Shown here in pieces: positions 34,463 through 44,487 of a stretch of 64,000 nucleotides of DNA. Within the stretch, counting starts at the first letter, position 1. Each line of letters starts with the position of its first letter. The notes under the pieces were generated by a model, which did not search any database, was not told the DNA's origin, and saw only the letters and a list, made by a program, of their open reading frames with translations. Source of the DNA: Chitinophagaceae bacterium (lineage in GTDB: Bacteria; Bacteroidota; Bacteroidia; Chitinophagales; Chitinophagaceae); the NCBI GenBank assembly GCA_016721085.1, contig JADKJI010000062.1:1-64000 (forward strand). Direction: 5' to 3'. The position numbers were made by a program, and so were the translations under genes.

Positions 34463-36613
34463 TTATCCTTCAACCTTTGTCTTACCCTTCACCTTCGCAA
34501 TCACCTCTTCAGCGATATTGTTTGGTGCTGGTGAGTAATGGCTGAACTCCATGGTAGATGTTGCACGACCAGAAGACAAGCTTCTAAGCTGTGTTACATA
34601 TCCGAACATTTCGCTCAATGGAACTTTGGCTTTGATAACCTGAGCACCAGCGCGACTGTCCATACCTTCAAGCATACCACGACGACGGTTCAAGTCACCA
34701 GTAACATCACCCATGTATTGTTCTGGAGTGATTACTTCCACTTTCATGATTGGTTCGAGCAATGTTGGTTTCGCTTTACGAGCCGCTTCGCGGAAACCGC
34801 CACGGGCACATAATTCGAAAGACATAGAGTCAGAGTCAACCTGGTGGAAGCTACCATCAAACACACGTACTTTCATGTGCTCTACTGGATAGCTGGCCAG
34901 AACACCATTTGTCATAGCTTGTTCGAAACCTTTCTGGATAGCTGGAATGAATTCACGTGGGATAGATCCTCCGAAAATATCATTCACGAACTGGTAACCT
35001 TTACCTGGATTCTCTTTCAGCCATTCTTCATCGGCAGGTCCGAGTTCAAACACGATATCAGCGAATTTACCGCGACCACCGGTTTGTTTCTTCAGAACTT
35101 CTCTATGTTCAACTTTAGCTTTGAATGCTTCTTTGTAAGCCACCATCGGAGCACCTTGGTTAACTTCCACTTTGAACTCACGACGCATACGGTCGATGAT
35201 GATTTCAAGGTGAAGCTCACCCATACCACGAAGGATTGTTTGTCCGGTATCCTCATCTGTGTTTACACGCAGTGTTGGATCTTCTTCAACCAGCTTACCG
35301 ATTGCCATACCCATTTTATCAACGTCGGCCTGTGTTTTTGGCTCAACAGCGATAGCGATTACAGGCTCAGGGATGAACATGTTCTCGAGGGTGATTGGAT
35401 AATCTTCATGACAAAGAGTATCTCCGGTTTTGATTTCTTTGAAACCTACAGCCGCACCGATATCACCAGCTTCGATGAAATCGATAGGGTTCTGTTTGTT
35501 CGCGAACATCTTCATGATACGGCTGATACGCTCTTTCTTACCACTTCTTACGTTCAATACATAAGAACCGGCATCGAGGTGACCAGAATATACCCGGAAG
35601 AAAGCCAGACGACCTACGAAAGGATCGGTCATGATCTTAAATGCCAGGGCAGCGAATGGTTCCTTAGGATCAGGATGACGTACCAGTTCTTCACCGGTAG
35701 AAGGATCTGTTCCCTTAGTAGATTCGATATCCATTGGAGAAGGCAGGTAACGACAAACAGCATCAAGTGCAGTTTGTACACCTTTATTCTTGAATGAAGA
35801 ACCGCACATCATTGGAACGATGCTAAGATCGATGGTAGCCTTACGGATAGCATCGTGCATTTCATCTTCAGTGATAGAGTTTGGATCTTCGAAGAATTTC
35901 TCCATCAGTTTGTCATCATATTCAGCAACGGCTTCAACCAGTTGAGCTCTCCACTCATTGGCTTCTTCCACCATATCTTCAGGAACTGGAATCTCATCGA
36001 AAGTCATTCCTTCTGTTTCCATATGCCAGATGATACCTTTCATTTTGATAAGGTCCACCACGCCTTTGAAATCATCTTCAGCGCCGATAGGTAACTGTAA
36101 AGGAACGGCTTTAGAACCGAGCATCTCTTTCACTTGCTTCACTACATTGAGGAAGTCGGCACCGCTACGGTCCATCTTGTTTACGAAACCGATACGTGGT
36201 ACATTGTAACGGTTTGCCTGACGCCAAACTGTTTCACTTTGGGGCTCAACACCATCCACAGCCGAAAACAGGGCAATCAGTCCATCGAGTACACGCATAG
36301 AACGTTCAACTTCTACAGTGAAGTCCACGTGACCTGGAGTATCGATGATATTGAAATAATATTTCTTAGTGTTATCAGTTACTTTACCCAATACAGTTGG
36401 GAAATTCCACTGACAGCTAACCGCAGCAGAAGTGATTGTGATACCTCTTTCTTTCTCTTGCTCCATCCAGTCGGTGGTAGCAGCTCCATCGTGCACCTCT
36501 CCAATTTTATGGATCATACCGGTGTAACGGAGGATACGCTCCGTAGTGGTGGTTTTGCCGGCATCGATATGCGCCGCAATACCGAAGTTTCTTTGAAATC
36601 TTAAGTCTGCCAT
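34463..36613 (-). CDS. fusA: Translation elongation factor G
   Basis: GTPase that drives ribosomal translocation. With the ATG at 36613 (MADLRFQRNFGIAAHIDAGK) it has 716 residues. P-loop AHIDAGKTTTTERILRYTG, switch II IDTPGHVDFTVEVERS, NKMD specificity motif in GFVNKMDRSGADF, and the C-terminal GYVTQLRSLSSGRATSTMEF. An upstream in-frame extension to 36691 has no support in relatives. A TACCTTTG box (36730..36737) and a hairpin after rpsG indicate partly independent expression. Confidence 0.97.
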   Translation of the reverse strand: MADLRFQRNFGIAAHIDAGKTTTTERILRYTGMIHKIGEVHDGAATTDWMEQEKERGITITSAAVSCQWNFPTVLGKVTDNTKKYYFNIIDTPGHVDFTVEVERSMRVLDGLIALFSAVDGVEPQSETVWRQANRYNVPRIGFVNKMDRSGADFLNVVKQVKEMLGSKAVPLQLPIGAEDDFKGVVDLIKMKGIIWHMETEGMTFDEIPVPEDMVEEANEWRAQLVEAVAEYDDKLMEKFFEDPNSITEDEMHDAIRKATIDLSIVPMMCGSSFKNKGVQTALDAVCRYLPSPMDIESTKGTDPSTGEELVRHPDPKEPFAALAFKIMTDPFVGRLAFFRVYSGHLDAGSYVLNVRSGKKERISRIMKMFANKQNPIDFIEAGDIGAAVGFKEIKTGDTLCHEDYPITLENMFIPEPVIAIAVEPKTQADVDKMGMAIGKLVEEDPTLRVNTDEDTGQTILRGMGELHLEIIIDRMRREFKVEVNQGAPMVAYKEAFKAKVEHREVLKKQTGGRGKFADIVFELGPADEEWLKENPGKGYQFVNDIFGGSIPREFIPAIQKGFEQAMTNGVLASYPVEHMKVRVFDGSFHQVDSDSMSFELCARGGFREAARKAKPTLLEPIMKVEVITPEQYMGDVTGDLNRRRGMLEGMDSRAGAQVIKAKVPLSEMFGYVTQLRSLSSGRATSTMEFSHYSPAPNNIAEEVIAKVKGKTKVEG

Positions 36614-36729
36614 GATTATTGTTATTGATATTTTTTTGATTCCTTTTCCAACGTACTGATGCTCTAACCGTTGTGACTGTATTTTGTTCAAATTCAGCGG
36701 GCTTGGGCACCACCGTCAAATTAGGTGCG

Positions 36730-36737
36730 CAAAGGTA
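36730..36737 (-). promoter_or_regulatory. -7 box for fusA
   Basis: Minus strand TACCTTTG, identical to the boxes of rpsJ and rpsL, 117 bases before the fusA ATG. A TTTC lies 23 bases upstream, longer than the ideal spacing. Confidence 0.5.
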
Positions 36738-36806
36738 AATAATTTCTGCGCAACTTCTACGAAAGCGGCTCGGTTAATTTTAGATGTGGAAAAGAGGGGA
36801 AAAAGA

Positions 36807-36833
36807 AAAGTCCCGCCGGTTGGCAGGACTTTC
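36807..36833 (-). terminator. Hairpin terminator between rpsG and fusA
   Basis: Minus strand AAGTCCTGCC-AACC-GGCGGGACTT followed by TTCTTTTTCC. A 10-bp stem with one G-T pair, about 20 bases past the rpsG stop. May attenuate transcription into fusA. Confidence 0.65.
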
Positions 36834-36853
36834 CTATATGATTTTCTGAACAC

Positions 36854-37321
36854 TTATACACGGAAGTGAGCGAAGGCCTTATTGGCTTCAGCCATACGGT
36901 GGGTATCTTCTTTCTTTTTGAAAGCGGCACCTTCACCTTTAGCTGCAGAAACGATTTCGTTAGCCAGCTTTTCAGCCATGCTACGGCCGTTTCTTTCGCG
37001 GCTGTACTTGATTAACCATTTCATACTCAATGAAATCTTTCTTTCTGCACGTACTTCAGCAGGAATCTGGAAGGTAGCACCACCGATACGACGGCTGCGA
37101 ACTTCAACAGCTGGGGTAACGTTAGAAAGGGCTCTTTTCCATACTTCGTAACCGTTTTCGCCAGTTGTTTTAGCAACACGCTCAATAGCATCGTAGAAAA
37201 TGGTATAAGAGGTGTTCTTCTTTCCCTGCCACATCAGGTTATTCACGAAACGGGTAACCTGGATGTCATTATAACGAGCATCTGGGGCTAAAGGGATCTT
37301 TTTGGCTTTTGTCTTCCTCAT
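36854..37321 (-). CDS. rpsG: 30S ribosomal protein S7
   Basis: A 155-residue head assembly protein: MRKTKAKKIPLAPDARYNDI, RFVNNLMWQGKKNTSYTIFY, and the signature RRIGGATFQIPAEVRAERKI. Normal length, 25 bases after rpsL. Confidence 0.97.
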   Translation of the reverse strand: MRKTKAKKIPLAPDARYNDIQVTRFVNNLMWQGKKNTSYTIFYDAIERVAKTTGENGYEVWKRALSNVTPAVEVRSRRIGGATFQIPAEVRAERKISLSMKWLIKYSRERNGRSMAEKLANEIVSAAKGEGAAFKKKEDTHRMAEANKAFAHFRV

Positions 37322-37346
37322 TTATTGAAAGATTTGAATGCGTTTA

Positions 37347-37727
37347 TTATTTTTTAGCTTTTTCACGTTTAGTACCGTATTTAGAACGGCTCTTCTTACG
37401 ATCCTTCACACCAGCCGTATCAAGGCTACCGCGAACGATATGGTAACGTACACCTGGCAAGTCCTTAACACGACCGCCACGTACCAGTACGATCGAGTGT
37501 TCCTGAAGGTTATGACCTTCACCCGGAATGTAGGCAATCACCTCCACTTTATTAGTAAGACGCACCTTAGCCACCTTACGGAGAGCTGAGTTTGGTTTTT
37601 TTGGAGTGGTAGTATACACACGGGTACATACTCCTCTGCGGAAAGGACAGCTATCCAGCGCTCTGGACTTGCTCTTCGCCTTGATAATTTCTCTTCCTTT
37701 ACGTACTAATTGTTGAATGGTAGGCAT
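37347..37727 (-). CDS. rpsL: 30S ribosomal protein S12
   Basis: A 126-residue decoding-site protein starting MPTIQQLVRKGREI; an in-frame extension to 37877 is spacer. Both Lys sites linked to streptomycin sensitivity are present: TTTPKKPNSALRKVAK and RGGRVKDLPGVRYH. Basic C-terminus. First gene of the str operon, just behind a strong promoter. Confidence 0.97.
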   Translation of the reverse strand: MPTIQQLVRKGREIIKAKSKSRALDSCPFRRGVCTRVYTTTPKKPNSALRKVAKVRLTNKVEVIAYIPGEGHNLQEHSIVLVRGGRVKDLPGVRYHIVRGSLDTAGVKDRKKSRSKYGTKREKAKK

Positions 37728-37751
37728 TATTGACCTTTTATTTTGGGACGG

Positions 37752-37782
37752 CAAAGGTAAGGGCTTTTGCCATAAAATGAAA
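37752..37782 (-). promoter_or_regulatory. Promoter of the str operon
   Basis: Minus strand TTTC (37779..37782), 19 bases, TACCTTTG (37752..37759), 25 bases before the rpsL ATG. One mismatch from the TTTG-N19-TAnnTTTG consensus. Confidence 0.75.
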
Positions 37783-37992
37783 AAATAGAAAGAAAAAAAT
37801 AAGGAATTTGGGAAAATGGGAGTAAAAGATGTGGAAATGTGGAAATGAGGTGATGTGAAAATGAAATACAAATACATTCAAGACTTCCAAAAACCTTAAC
37901 TCATCCTTATATTACTTATTGAAAATCAAACAATTGTGTTTTTTTTCTGCATCCAAACTTATAACTTAAAACTCAAAACTTACTACTCCTCT
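37783..37992. other. Spacer between rpsL promoter and the T9SS gene terminator
   Basis: Holds a short imperfect tandem, AAGATGTGGAAATGTGGAAA then TGAGGTGATGTGAAAATG (37827..37863), an ATACAAATACATT module and AACTTATAACTTAAAACTC words (37957..37983). No gene seen. Confidence 0.45.
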
Positions 37993-38025
37993 AAAAAAAA
38001 AAGCCGGGTTCGTTACTCCCGGCTC
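37993..38025 (-). terminator. Terminator after the T9SS protein gene
   Basis: Minus strand AGCCGGGAGTAACGAACCCGGCT followed by ten T residues: 7-bp GC-rich stem with U-run, about 22 bases past the stop at 38047. Confidence 0.92.
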
Positions 38026-38046
38026 TGTCGTTATTACCCTGTTATG

Positions 38047-41000
38047 CTACTTGAAAATCAGTTTAGACACGTTTTGTTCATTCGTGGTCAGATTTATGGT
38101 TTGTAAATAATATACTCCGGTTAGGGTGTTGGCAGGGCGCTGGAAGCGCTTGCTCTCTCCTGCTGAAATATGAACTGACTGGCTCATTAACAAGCGACCG
38201 TCGCTTCCGCGGAGGCTAACCTGGTAGGTAGCCGACTGGCTTATTTTGCCAAACTTCACTTCAAATTGATCCTGAACCGGATTCGGTAACACACTTATCG
38301 CTGTAGAAGAAATAATAAACACTTTTTGATGTAGCTGCATTTACAGACGCTTTTGCTGTACCAATCGATTTGAAGCTGCTTCCATCTATACTCCTTTCAA
38401 CAACAAAAGCATCTGCTGCGAACCCTGCGGTAGTTTCCCACTGCAACTGGCTTTGGTCTTGCTGAATAGTACCATTCAATTTCACCCCATTTACTGCGAG
38501 TGTAGAAAATCCATTACAGTTTCCAGTAAGATTGAAATAAGAAATGCGTGAAAGACAACCACTGTTTACAGATGCTTTACAAACATACAATCCAGTATCT
38601 GATGGTAACAGGTAAGGGATATTATAGGTCTGATTGGTTGAAATCAAAGTACTGTCTACCGCAGATGTCTTCCTGTACCAAGTATAAGTGGCATTTGGAA
38701 TAGTATCTACCTGAAGATTTATATTATTATAATAACAATTAGCAGAAGCCGTAATCACTGTATTACCCAATGGCAAGATACTGGCATCATTGATAGTGGC
38801 ATTACCACAGGCATCGATTGCCCTCAAACGAACCAAAGAATAATTGTTTCCATTATTGATATTAAATAAAGGACTACTCTGAGGAGCGGCTGCAATACTT
38901 GGACTTGCAGGCAAACTTCCCATTACTTCATATGAGAATGGTGACAAACCACCAGATACTACTGAGTTAACACCAAAGCTATTGTTGTTACACTGGTAGA
39001 TGGCTGACTGTGCCAGTGACGGGAAAGAATATGGCTTCAGGTTGAAAGTATCATATACTTTATTAGAACAACTTGCGAAAGTATATTCAATGATATATTC
39101 AGCAGGTTCCATATTACTGAAGGTGAAATTATTTCCTGTATTGATGGCATAGTTGATACTAACCGCTACCCCATTCTTCTTTACAATCTTTGGGGAAGAA
39201 GCACCATTACTATACTGACTAAATACAACAACATCACCAGAACCATTCTGCCACTGACCAGCAGGACATTTTGAATTAGCACTTACTGATTTGTTAAGGG
39301 TAGCTGATAAAGGAGTCACCAACACTGAATCTTTCTTACCACAAGCATCAGTAAGCACTACCTTATACTTGAAGCCAAATGGTAAGCCTGGCAAACCATT
39401 CATTGTAAATGAAACGGCATTACCAGTATACATCGCTTCCTGAACACCACCTGGATTATACACAATAGCTGTATAGGGAGCTGTTGTAGCTGTCCAAGAT
39501 GCAGTTATATTAGTAGATCCTATAGTACATGAAGCAGTAGATGAAATATTGATATTAAAATTACTTGGGGCCAATGTGAAACAACGGCTGATCACTGTAT
39601 CATAACAGGCAGCATTATTAGTTATTTTTATACAATAAGAACCATAAGCCAGGTTATTGAATACACCAGTTGCATTGCATGATATCAAAACATTGGCATT
39701 ATCATAAATACAATACTGTGCATTATTAATGTTAGACTGGCCGGTAATAGATGCAGAAAATGTAGCACAATTCTTATTCGTATAAGTTACTGCAGTTGCA
39801 ACTGCTGGTTGAGGTTGCGATACCGTAAAGCAACGCTGTATCAGGGTATCATAACAAGCGGCATTGTTTGTAACCTTTATACAATATGAACCATATGGAA
39901 GGCTGTTGAATACTCCGGTTGCATTGCAGCTAATCAATACATTACTGCTATTATAGATACAGTATTGGGGATTATTTAGGTTTTGCTGACCAGCTACTGT
40001 TGCTGTAAATCCAGCACATACTTTATTGCTGATCGTGATAGCAGCACCAATCGCTGGAACTGGACGGTTTACAGTAAAACATCTTGTGATTGTAGTATCA
40101 TAACAGCTTACATTATTGATAACATTGATACAATATTGTCCGTATGCCAAACCCGTAAATACACCGGTACTGTTACACTGTATCTGATTACCATTATTAT
40201 CATATATACAATACTGTCCGTTGTTAATGTTCTGCTGACCGGTAATGGTTGCAGTAAAACTGCTACAACCAAGAGCACTGGTAGATACGTTTACTGCAAC
40301 AGCAGGCACTAATTTCTTTTGCGTGAAGCAACGGGTGATGGTAGTATCGATACAACCATCCACAATACGTATACAATATGAACCATATGCCAGGTTAGTG
40401 AATACACCTGTTGAATTACATGCCAATTGAACGTTTGAACTATTGTAGATGCAATAAGAAGGATTTGTAAGATTCTGTTGTCCGGTTACAGAGGCAGTGA
40501 AAGTATTACAAGTAAGTGCACTTGTAGTAACGTTAGCTGCAACATTCGCTACAGGAGGCGCTACCGTAAAACAACGGGTGATGGTTGTATCATAACAATT
40601 ATCTCTTACATTAATGCAATATGAACCGTAAGCTAAGCCAGTGAAAACACCAGTTGTATTACAAGTCAATTGAACATTTGAGCTATTGAATAAACAATAT
40701 TGTGGATTCGTAAGATTTGTTTGTCCAGTTATAGTAGCAGTGAAACCTGCACATACCTGATTGCTGATTGTTGCTGCAGCAGCTACAGATGGCTTTGCTG
40801 TTTCAGTCCAACCGATAGTCCTGATATTACCACATACATCTTTGGCCAATAACGTGAAACTTCTGAGTGTTCCTTTATAAAATCGGAAAGAGCGGTTGTT
40901 AAACCAAGTGGTATCTCCAGCAGCTCTTGTAACACCATATTTGAATCCATTGAATATAGTTCCTGAAGTATTGAAATTACCTCTGCTATCTTTTAAGGTA

Positions 41001-41632
41001 AGTGTGGCATCGGCACTATCGCAACCAAATTTGGTAACAGTGCGACTATCGATAGACCAGTTAAATGCAGTAACAGTTACGTTCCTTGTTTGGATACCAC
41101 CGCAAGAATCCGTTAAACGGATATAATAAATACCAGGAGCAAGGTTAGTGAAAGAACCAGTAGAATTTGAAGTACCAACACCTGCAACTGAAGGGGCTAC
41201 GATTGTGTAGGTGAAAGGCCCTTTGCCATATTGTAAATTAGATACAGTAATAGAACCATCGGTTCCATTCAAACAGGTAATATCTGTTACTGAAAGGGTG
41301 AAACGTGGATCCTGATAATTTCCTCCCACAACTATTCCATTGCTATACGCTAAACAACCTGTAGTTACATCTTTAACTTCCAGGTTATAAGTTCCTGCAG
41401 CCAGTCCATTGATAACTGCTGAAGAAGTGACAGTACTGAAAGTACCTCCGGTAAGTTTGTAATTATATATACCTGTTCCTCCAGTCACAGCCACAGTTAT
41501 AGATCCTGTGGCTTTACAGATTGAGGCCTGTGGAGTAGCACTGATACTGAGGTTGCATTGTGCTTTTGACTGTGTACTGGTAATAATTCCAGCAATAAGC
41601 AATAAACAGATCAGCGTAAAACTTTTGTTCAT
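38047..41632 (-). pseudogene. Large repetitive secreted protein; T9SS sorting domain out of frame
   Basis: The main frame (start 41632, signal peptide MNKSFTLICLLLIAGIITST) encodes about 1120 residues. Five tandem units of about 80 residues (roughly 39.55-40.79 kb) each have the plan C-x-FTATITGQ-NxxNxQYCIY - CNxTGVF - LAYGSYCI - CYDTTITRCFT, with four conserved Cys. Ig/SprB-like segments precede them. It ends VYYFFYSDKCVTESGSGSI. The type A sorting domain (ISVLPNPVQDQFEVKFG to NVSKLIFK) is in another frame (38047..38340 reading). Dropping one A from AAAAA (near 38325) joins them, but the usual NYYRLK-type segment is still missing. As written, the product would be exported by Sec but not handled by T9SS. 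Confidence 0.75.
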
Positions 41633-41799
41633 AAAGGGTAGGTTAAGTATCAACAACGGACTGATCTTTCGAAGGAAATGGAATGGATAGTTGAAATATG
41701 GAACTCAGAGGAATTGGAAAATGCAGATGGATTAAATCGGCGCTGGCTTTCGAAGGATTGTTGGAAGATGTGACTGCAGTTGATTGCTGCTTCAGGACA

Positions 41800-41830
41800 C
41801 AAACATAATACCCCTACCCTGAAAATGAAA
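41800..41830 (-). promoter_or_regulatory. Promoter of the T9SS protein gene
   Basis: Minus strand TTTC (41827..41830), 19 bases, TATGTTTG (41800..41807), about 168 bases before the ATG at 41632. Same architecture as the rpsL promoter. Confidence 0.55.
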
Positions 41831-41898
41831 TAGCCCTAAAGGCCTATAAGGGTTTTTGAGTATATCAAAAAAACATAACACCCTGAAAATGAAATAGC
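41816..41898. repeat. 19-bp direct repeat in the promoter region
   Basis: ACCCTGAAAATGAAATAGC occurs at 41816..41834 and again at 41880..41898, each preceded by AAACATAAtA/AAACATAACA. The -7 and upstream part of the promoter is therefore duplicated 64 bp apart, the second copy with a weaker box. Confidence 0.8.
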
Positions 41899-41922
41899 TG
41901 GAGATTTTGTATCCTCCAGCTA
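41895..41922 (-). terminator. Hairpin after ilvE
   Basis: Minus strand TAGCTGGAG - GATACAAAAT - CTCCAGCTA followed by TTTCATTTT: perfect 9-bp stem with an interrupted U-run, about 30 bases past the ilvE stop. Confidence 0.7.
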
Positions 41923-41951
41923 TTCGATGAACAGTCTATTTTATTCGATAA

Positions 41952-43016
41952 TTAAATCTTATACATCCAGCCGTGAGTATCGGCCACTCTTCCTTCTCTT
42001 ATAGCATCGAGTCGGGCTTTCATTTCAGTAGAAACTTTCCAGGTAGTGGTATCAAATGACATTACAAAATCCTTGTAAGTCAACTCGCGTATCATTGAAA
42101 TGGTAGCGGCGGTTCCGGTTCCAAACACTTCTTTTAACTGACCTTCTTTATAGGCAGCAATAACCTCATCGATACCGATGGCACGTTCTTCCACTTCAAA
42201 TCCCATCTCTTTGAAAAGGGTGATGGCTGTATTTCTTGTTACTCCTGCCAGGATTGTTTCTGAGGATAAGTCTGGCGTAAGTACTTTATTGCCGATTACA
42301 AAAAACACATTCATGGTTCCGATCTCTTGAACATATTTATGTTCAAAGGCATCAGTCCATAAAACCTGGTCGTACCCTTTTTTCTTAGCTTCAGCAGTAG
42401 CCAGCATAGCTGCTCCATAATTACCAGCAGCTTTTGCATAACCTACTCCACCTGGGGCGGCACGGGTAAAACGTTCTTCTACGTAAATACGCATTGGGGC
42501 TGCATAGTATGGGCCTGTTGGGCTCAGAATAATCATGAACTTATAATTATCTGAGGGACGAACTCCAATCAGTTCATCTGATGAAAACATAAAGGGCCTT
42601 ATATAGAGAGAATGTTCTTTTAATGCAGGAATCCAGTTCTTGTCTAAAGCAATGAGCTGGTGCATCCCTTCAATGAAGATATCTTCAGGAACGGTTGGCA
42701 TCTGCATTCTTTCAGCTGAAATATTGAAGCGGGCAAAATTGTCATGAGGGCGGAAGATGCAGGCATTTCCTTTCTCATCTTTATAAGCTTTAATACCTTC
42801 AAAAATCGCCTGGCCATAATGCAGGGCTGCGAGGGATGGACTTAACAATAAAGGCTGGTAGGGTTTAATCTCCACATTCTTCCATTCCCCGTTTTCATAA
42901 TCCGCTTCCAGCATATGATCTGTGAAATACTTTCCAAAAGGCGGGTTTTCCAGGGGGAAATCGTTCAATTTGGACCTCTCTATCTTTGTAACGTTAATAT
43001 GATTCGTTTTCACCAT
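41952..43016 (-). CDS. ilvE: Branched-chain amino acid aminotransferase
   Basis: PLP enzyme for the last step of Leu/Ile/Val synthesis and first of their breakdown. 354 residues, the longer BCAT form. LHYGQAIFEGIKAYKDEKGN near residue 70; PLP-Lys in GGVGYAKAAGNYGAAMLAT; EIGTMNVFFVIGNKVLTPDL; and the phosphate-binding GVTRNTAI and FGTGTAATISMI. Single gene with its own terminator. Confidence 0.93.
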   Translation of the reverse strand: MVKTNHINVTKIERSKLNDFPLENPPFGKYFTDHMLEADYENGEWKNVEIKPYQPLLLSPSLAALHYGQAIFEGIKAYKDEKGNACIFRPHDNFARFNISAERMQMPTVPEDIFIEGMHQLIALDKNWIPALKEHSLYIRPFMFSSDELIGVRPSDNYKFMIILSPTGPYYAAPMRIYVEERFTRAAPGGVGYAKAAGNYGAAMLATAEAKKKGYDQVLWTDAFEHKYVQEIGTMNVFFVIGNKVLTPDLSSETILAGVTRNTAITLFKEMGFEVEERAIGIDEVIAAYKEGQLKEVFGTGTAATISMIRELTYKDFVMSFDTTTWKVSTEMKARLDAIREGRVADTHGWMYKI

Positions 43017-43237
43017 ACTTGTAAATTATAGCGCAAAGAAACAAAACAAGTTGCTGCCTCCCAAATAACCAGCACATTTTTACTAACTATTGTTAGTCGA
43101 TCCTGTATTTGCAATCTTTATATATTAAAAAAACAAAGCAAGCAGGGGTTGTAAGGCCGAATCCTTCTTTAAACAGGTTATTATTTCCTTTCTTTGCAGT
43201 ACTAAAAAAGGCAAAATCTATTCCTTAATCCTTTCAT

Positions 43238-43774
43238 GTGAGTTTCCAGCAATTGAAAATAGCCCCCGAAACGATGGCTGATCTTTATAAAGGTCAGCTT
43301 GTCATTCTTGAGGGAGTAGAGAAAAAAGAAGTCTCAGCTTTGTCTAAATCAATAGACAGGATAGAAGAAGCAGCTTCCATACGATTTTTAGGTAATAACA
43401 AACAAAAAGTAGGCATTCTGGTGAATTTCCCGGAGGATGTTTTTTTACCCGATAAGCATCTTCAGTTTTTAACCAAAATTCTGGAAGCCTGTAAAATGAA
43501 TTTGGGAGATGTAGCTATTCTCAACCACGCTACTCAAAAAGTAGGCATAACCGAGCTAAGACCCCTTTGGCAACCTTCTGCCCTATTGTTATTTGGAATT
43601 ACTCCCGAGGAATTTGGGTTACCGATAAATTTTCCTGAATTTAAATCGCAAGCATATGATGGGGTGATTTACTTTACATTCCCTCCTCTTGAAGTGCTAA
43701 ACCAGGATTCAGAAAATGGTAAGATCCTGAAAAGCAAATTGTGGGTATGTCTTAAAAAACTATTCAATATATAA
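43238..43774 (+). CDS. Conserved protein of unknown function (possible DNA polymerase III psi-like fold)
   Basis: A 178-residue cytoplasmic protein, not recognised with confidence. The middle reads VGILVNFPEDVFLPDKHLQF, LTKILEACKMNLGDVAILNH and SALLLFGITPEEFGLP. This order (a strand ending in a proline-containing loop, an LxxILxA helix, a DV strand, then LLLFG) recalls the reduced uracil-glycosylase-like fold of HolD/psi. It precedes rdgB by 12 bp and is probably co-transcribed, so a replication-linked role is plausible but unproven. Confidence 0.5.
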   Translation: MSFQQLKIAPETMADLYKGQLVILEGVEKKEVSALSKSIDRIEEAASIRFLGNNKQKVGILVNFPEDVFLPDKHLQFLTKILEACKMNLGDVAILNHATQKVGITELRPLWQPSALLLFGITPEEFGLPINFPEFKSQAYDGVIYFTFPPLEVLNQDSENGKILKSKLWVCLKKLFNI

Positions 43775-43786
43775 CCCACCCATTGC

Positions 43787-44404
43787 ATGCCTGTAAAGAA
43801 GTTATTATTTGCTACAAACAATGCCCATAAGGTGGCTGAAATACAATCAGCCGTTGGGGACCAGATAGAAGTAGTTTCTTTAAGGGAGGCGGGTATTGAT
43901 ATAGAACTTCCGGAGCCCTTTGACACTTTGAATGAAAACGCATCTGAGAAGTGGGGCACTATATATCGACTTACGAATGAAAACTGTTTTAGTGAAGATA
44001 CTGGGTTAGAGGTAGCAGCTTTAGGTGGGGCACCTGGCGTAAAAAGTGCCCGTTATGCAGGTGATGATGCCAATGCAACAAGGAATATTGAAAAACTACT
44101 TTCAGCATTAGAAGGCAAGGAAAATCGAAATGCCCGTTTCAGGACAGTTATTTCGTTAGTTTGGGAGGGGAAAGAGTACTTTTTTGAGGGCATTTGTGAA
44201 GGGAATATTCTTAAGCAAGCAAGTGGCAATCAGGGATTTGGATATGACCCTGTTTTTCAACCCAATGGTGCCGACAGATGCTTTGCCCTGATGGATTCGA
44301 AAGAAAAGAATATTTATAGCCATAGAAGAAAAGCTGCAGATAAATTGGTTAGCTTTTTGAAGGAACAGGTGGAAACCCTTAACAACAGTCAATTTATCAA
44401 GTAA
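43787..44404 (+). CDS. rdgB: Non-canonical purine NTP pyrophosphatase (Ham1/RdgB)
   Basis: Hydrolyses dITP/XTP to keep them out of DNA. 205 residues. Start motif LLFATNNAHKVAEIQSAVG (TxNxxK), EDTGLEVAALGGAPGVKSAR with the catalytic Asp, GFGYDPVFQPNG and the C-terminal SHRRKAADKL. Typical length. Second gene of a plus-strand cluster. Confidence 0.93.
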   Translation: MPVKKLLFATNNAHKVAEIQSAVGDQIEVVSLREAGIDIELPEPFDTLNENASEKWGTIYRLTNENCFSEDTGLEVAALGGAPGVKSARYAGDDANATRNIEKLLSALEGKENRNARFRTVISLVWEGKEYFFEGICEGNILKQASGNQGFGYDPVFQPNGADRCFALMDSKEKNIYSHRRKAADKLVSFLKEQVETLNNSQFIK

Positions 44405-44487
44405 AAATCATAAAGCTGGAACCACAAAGCAACCATAGTATAATCGAAAGCGACTTAATAAAAGGATGCATAGCTGGCGACAGGCGT

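Noticed and set aside
34844..35797. Long plus-strand frame (317 codons) opposite fusA
   Set aside because: Antisense of a highly conserved gene with composition explained by its codon use.
38261..38340. Programmed ribosomal frameshift joining the T9SS domain
   Set aside because: No slippery heptamer with a downstream structure is evident and a linker segment is also missing; kept only as a possible A-run variation.
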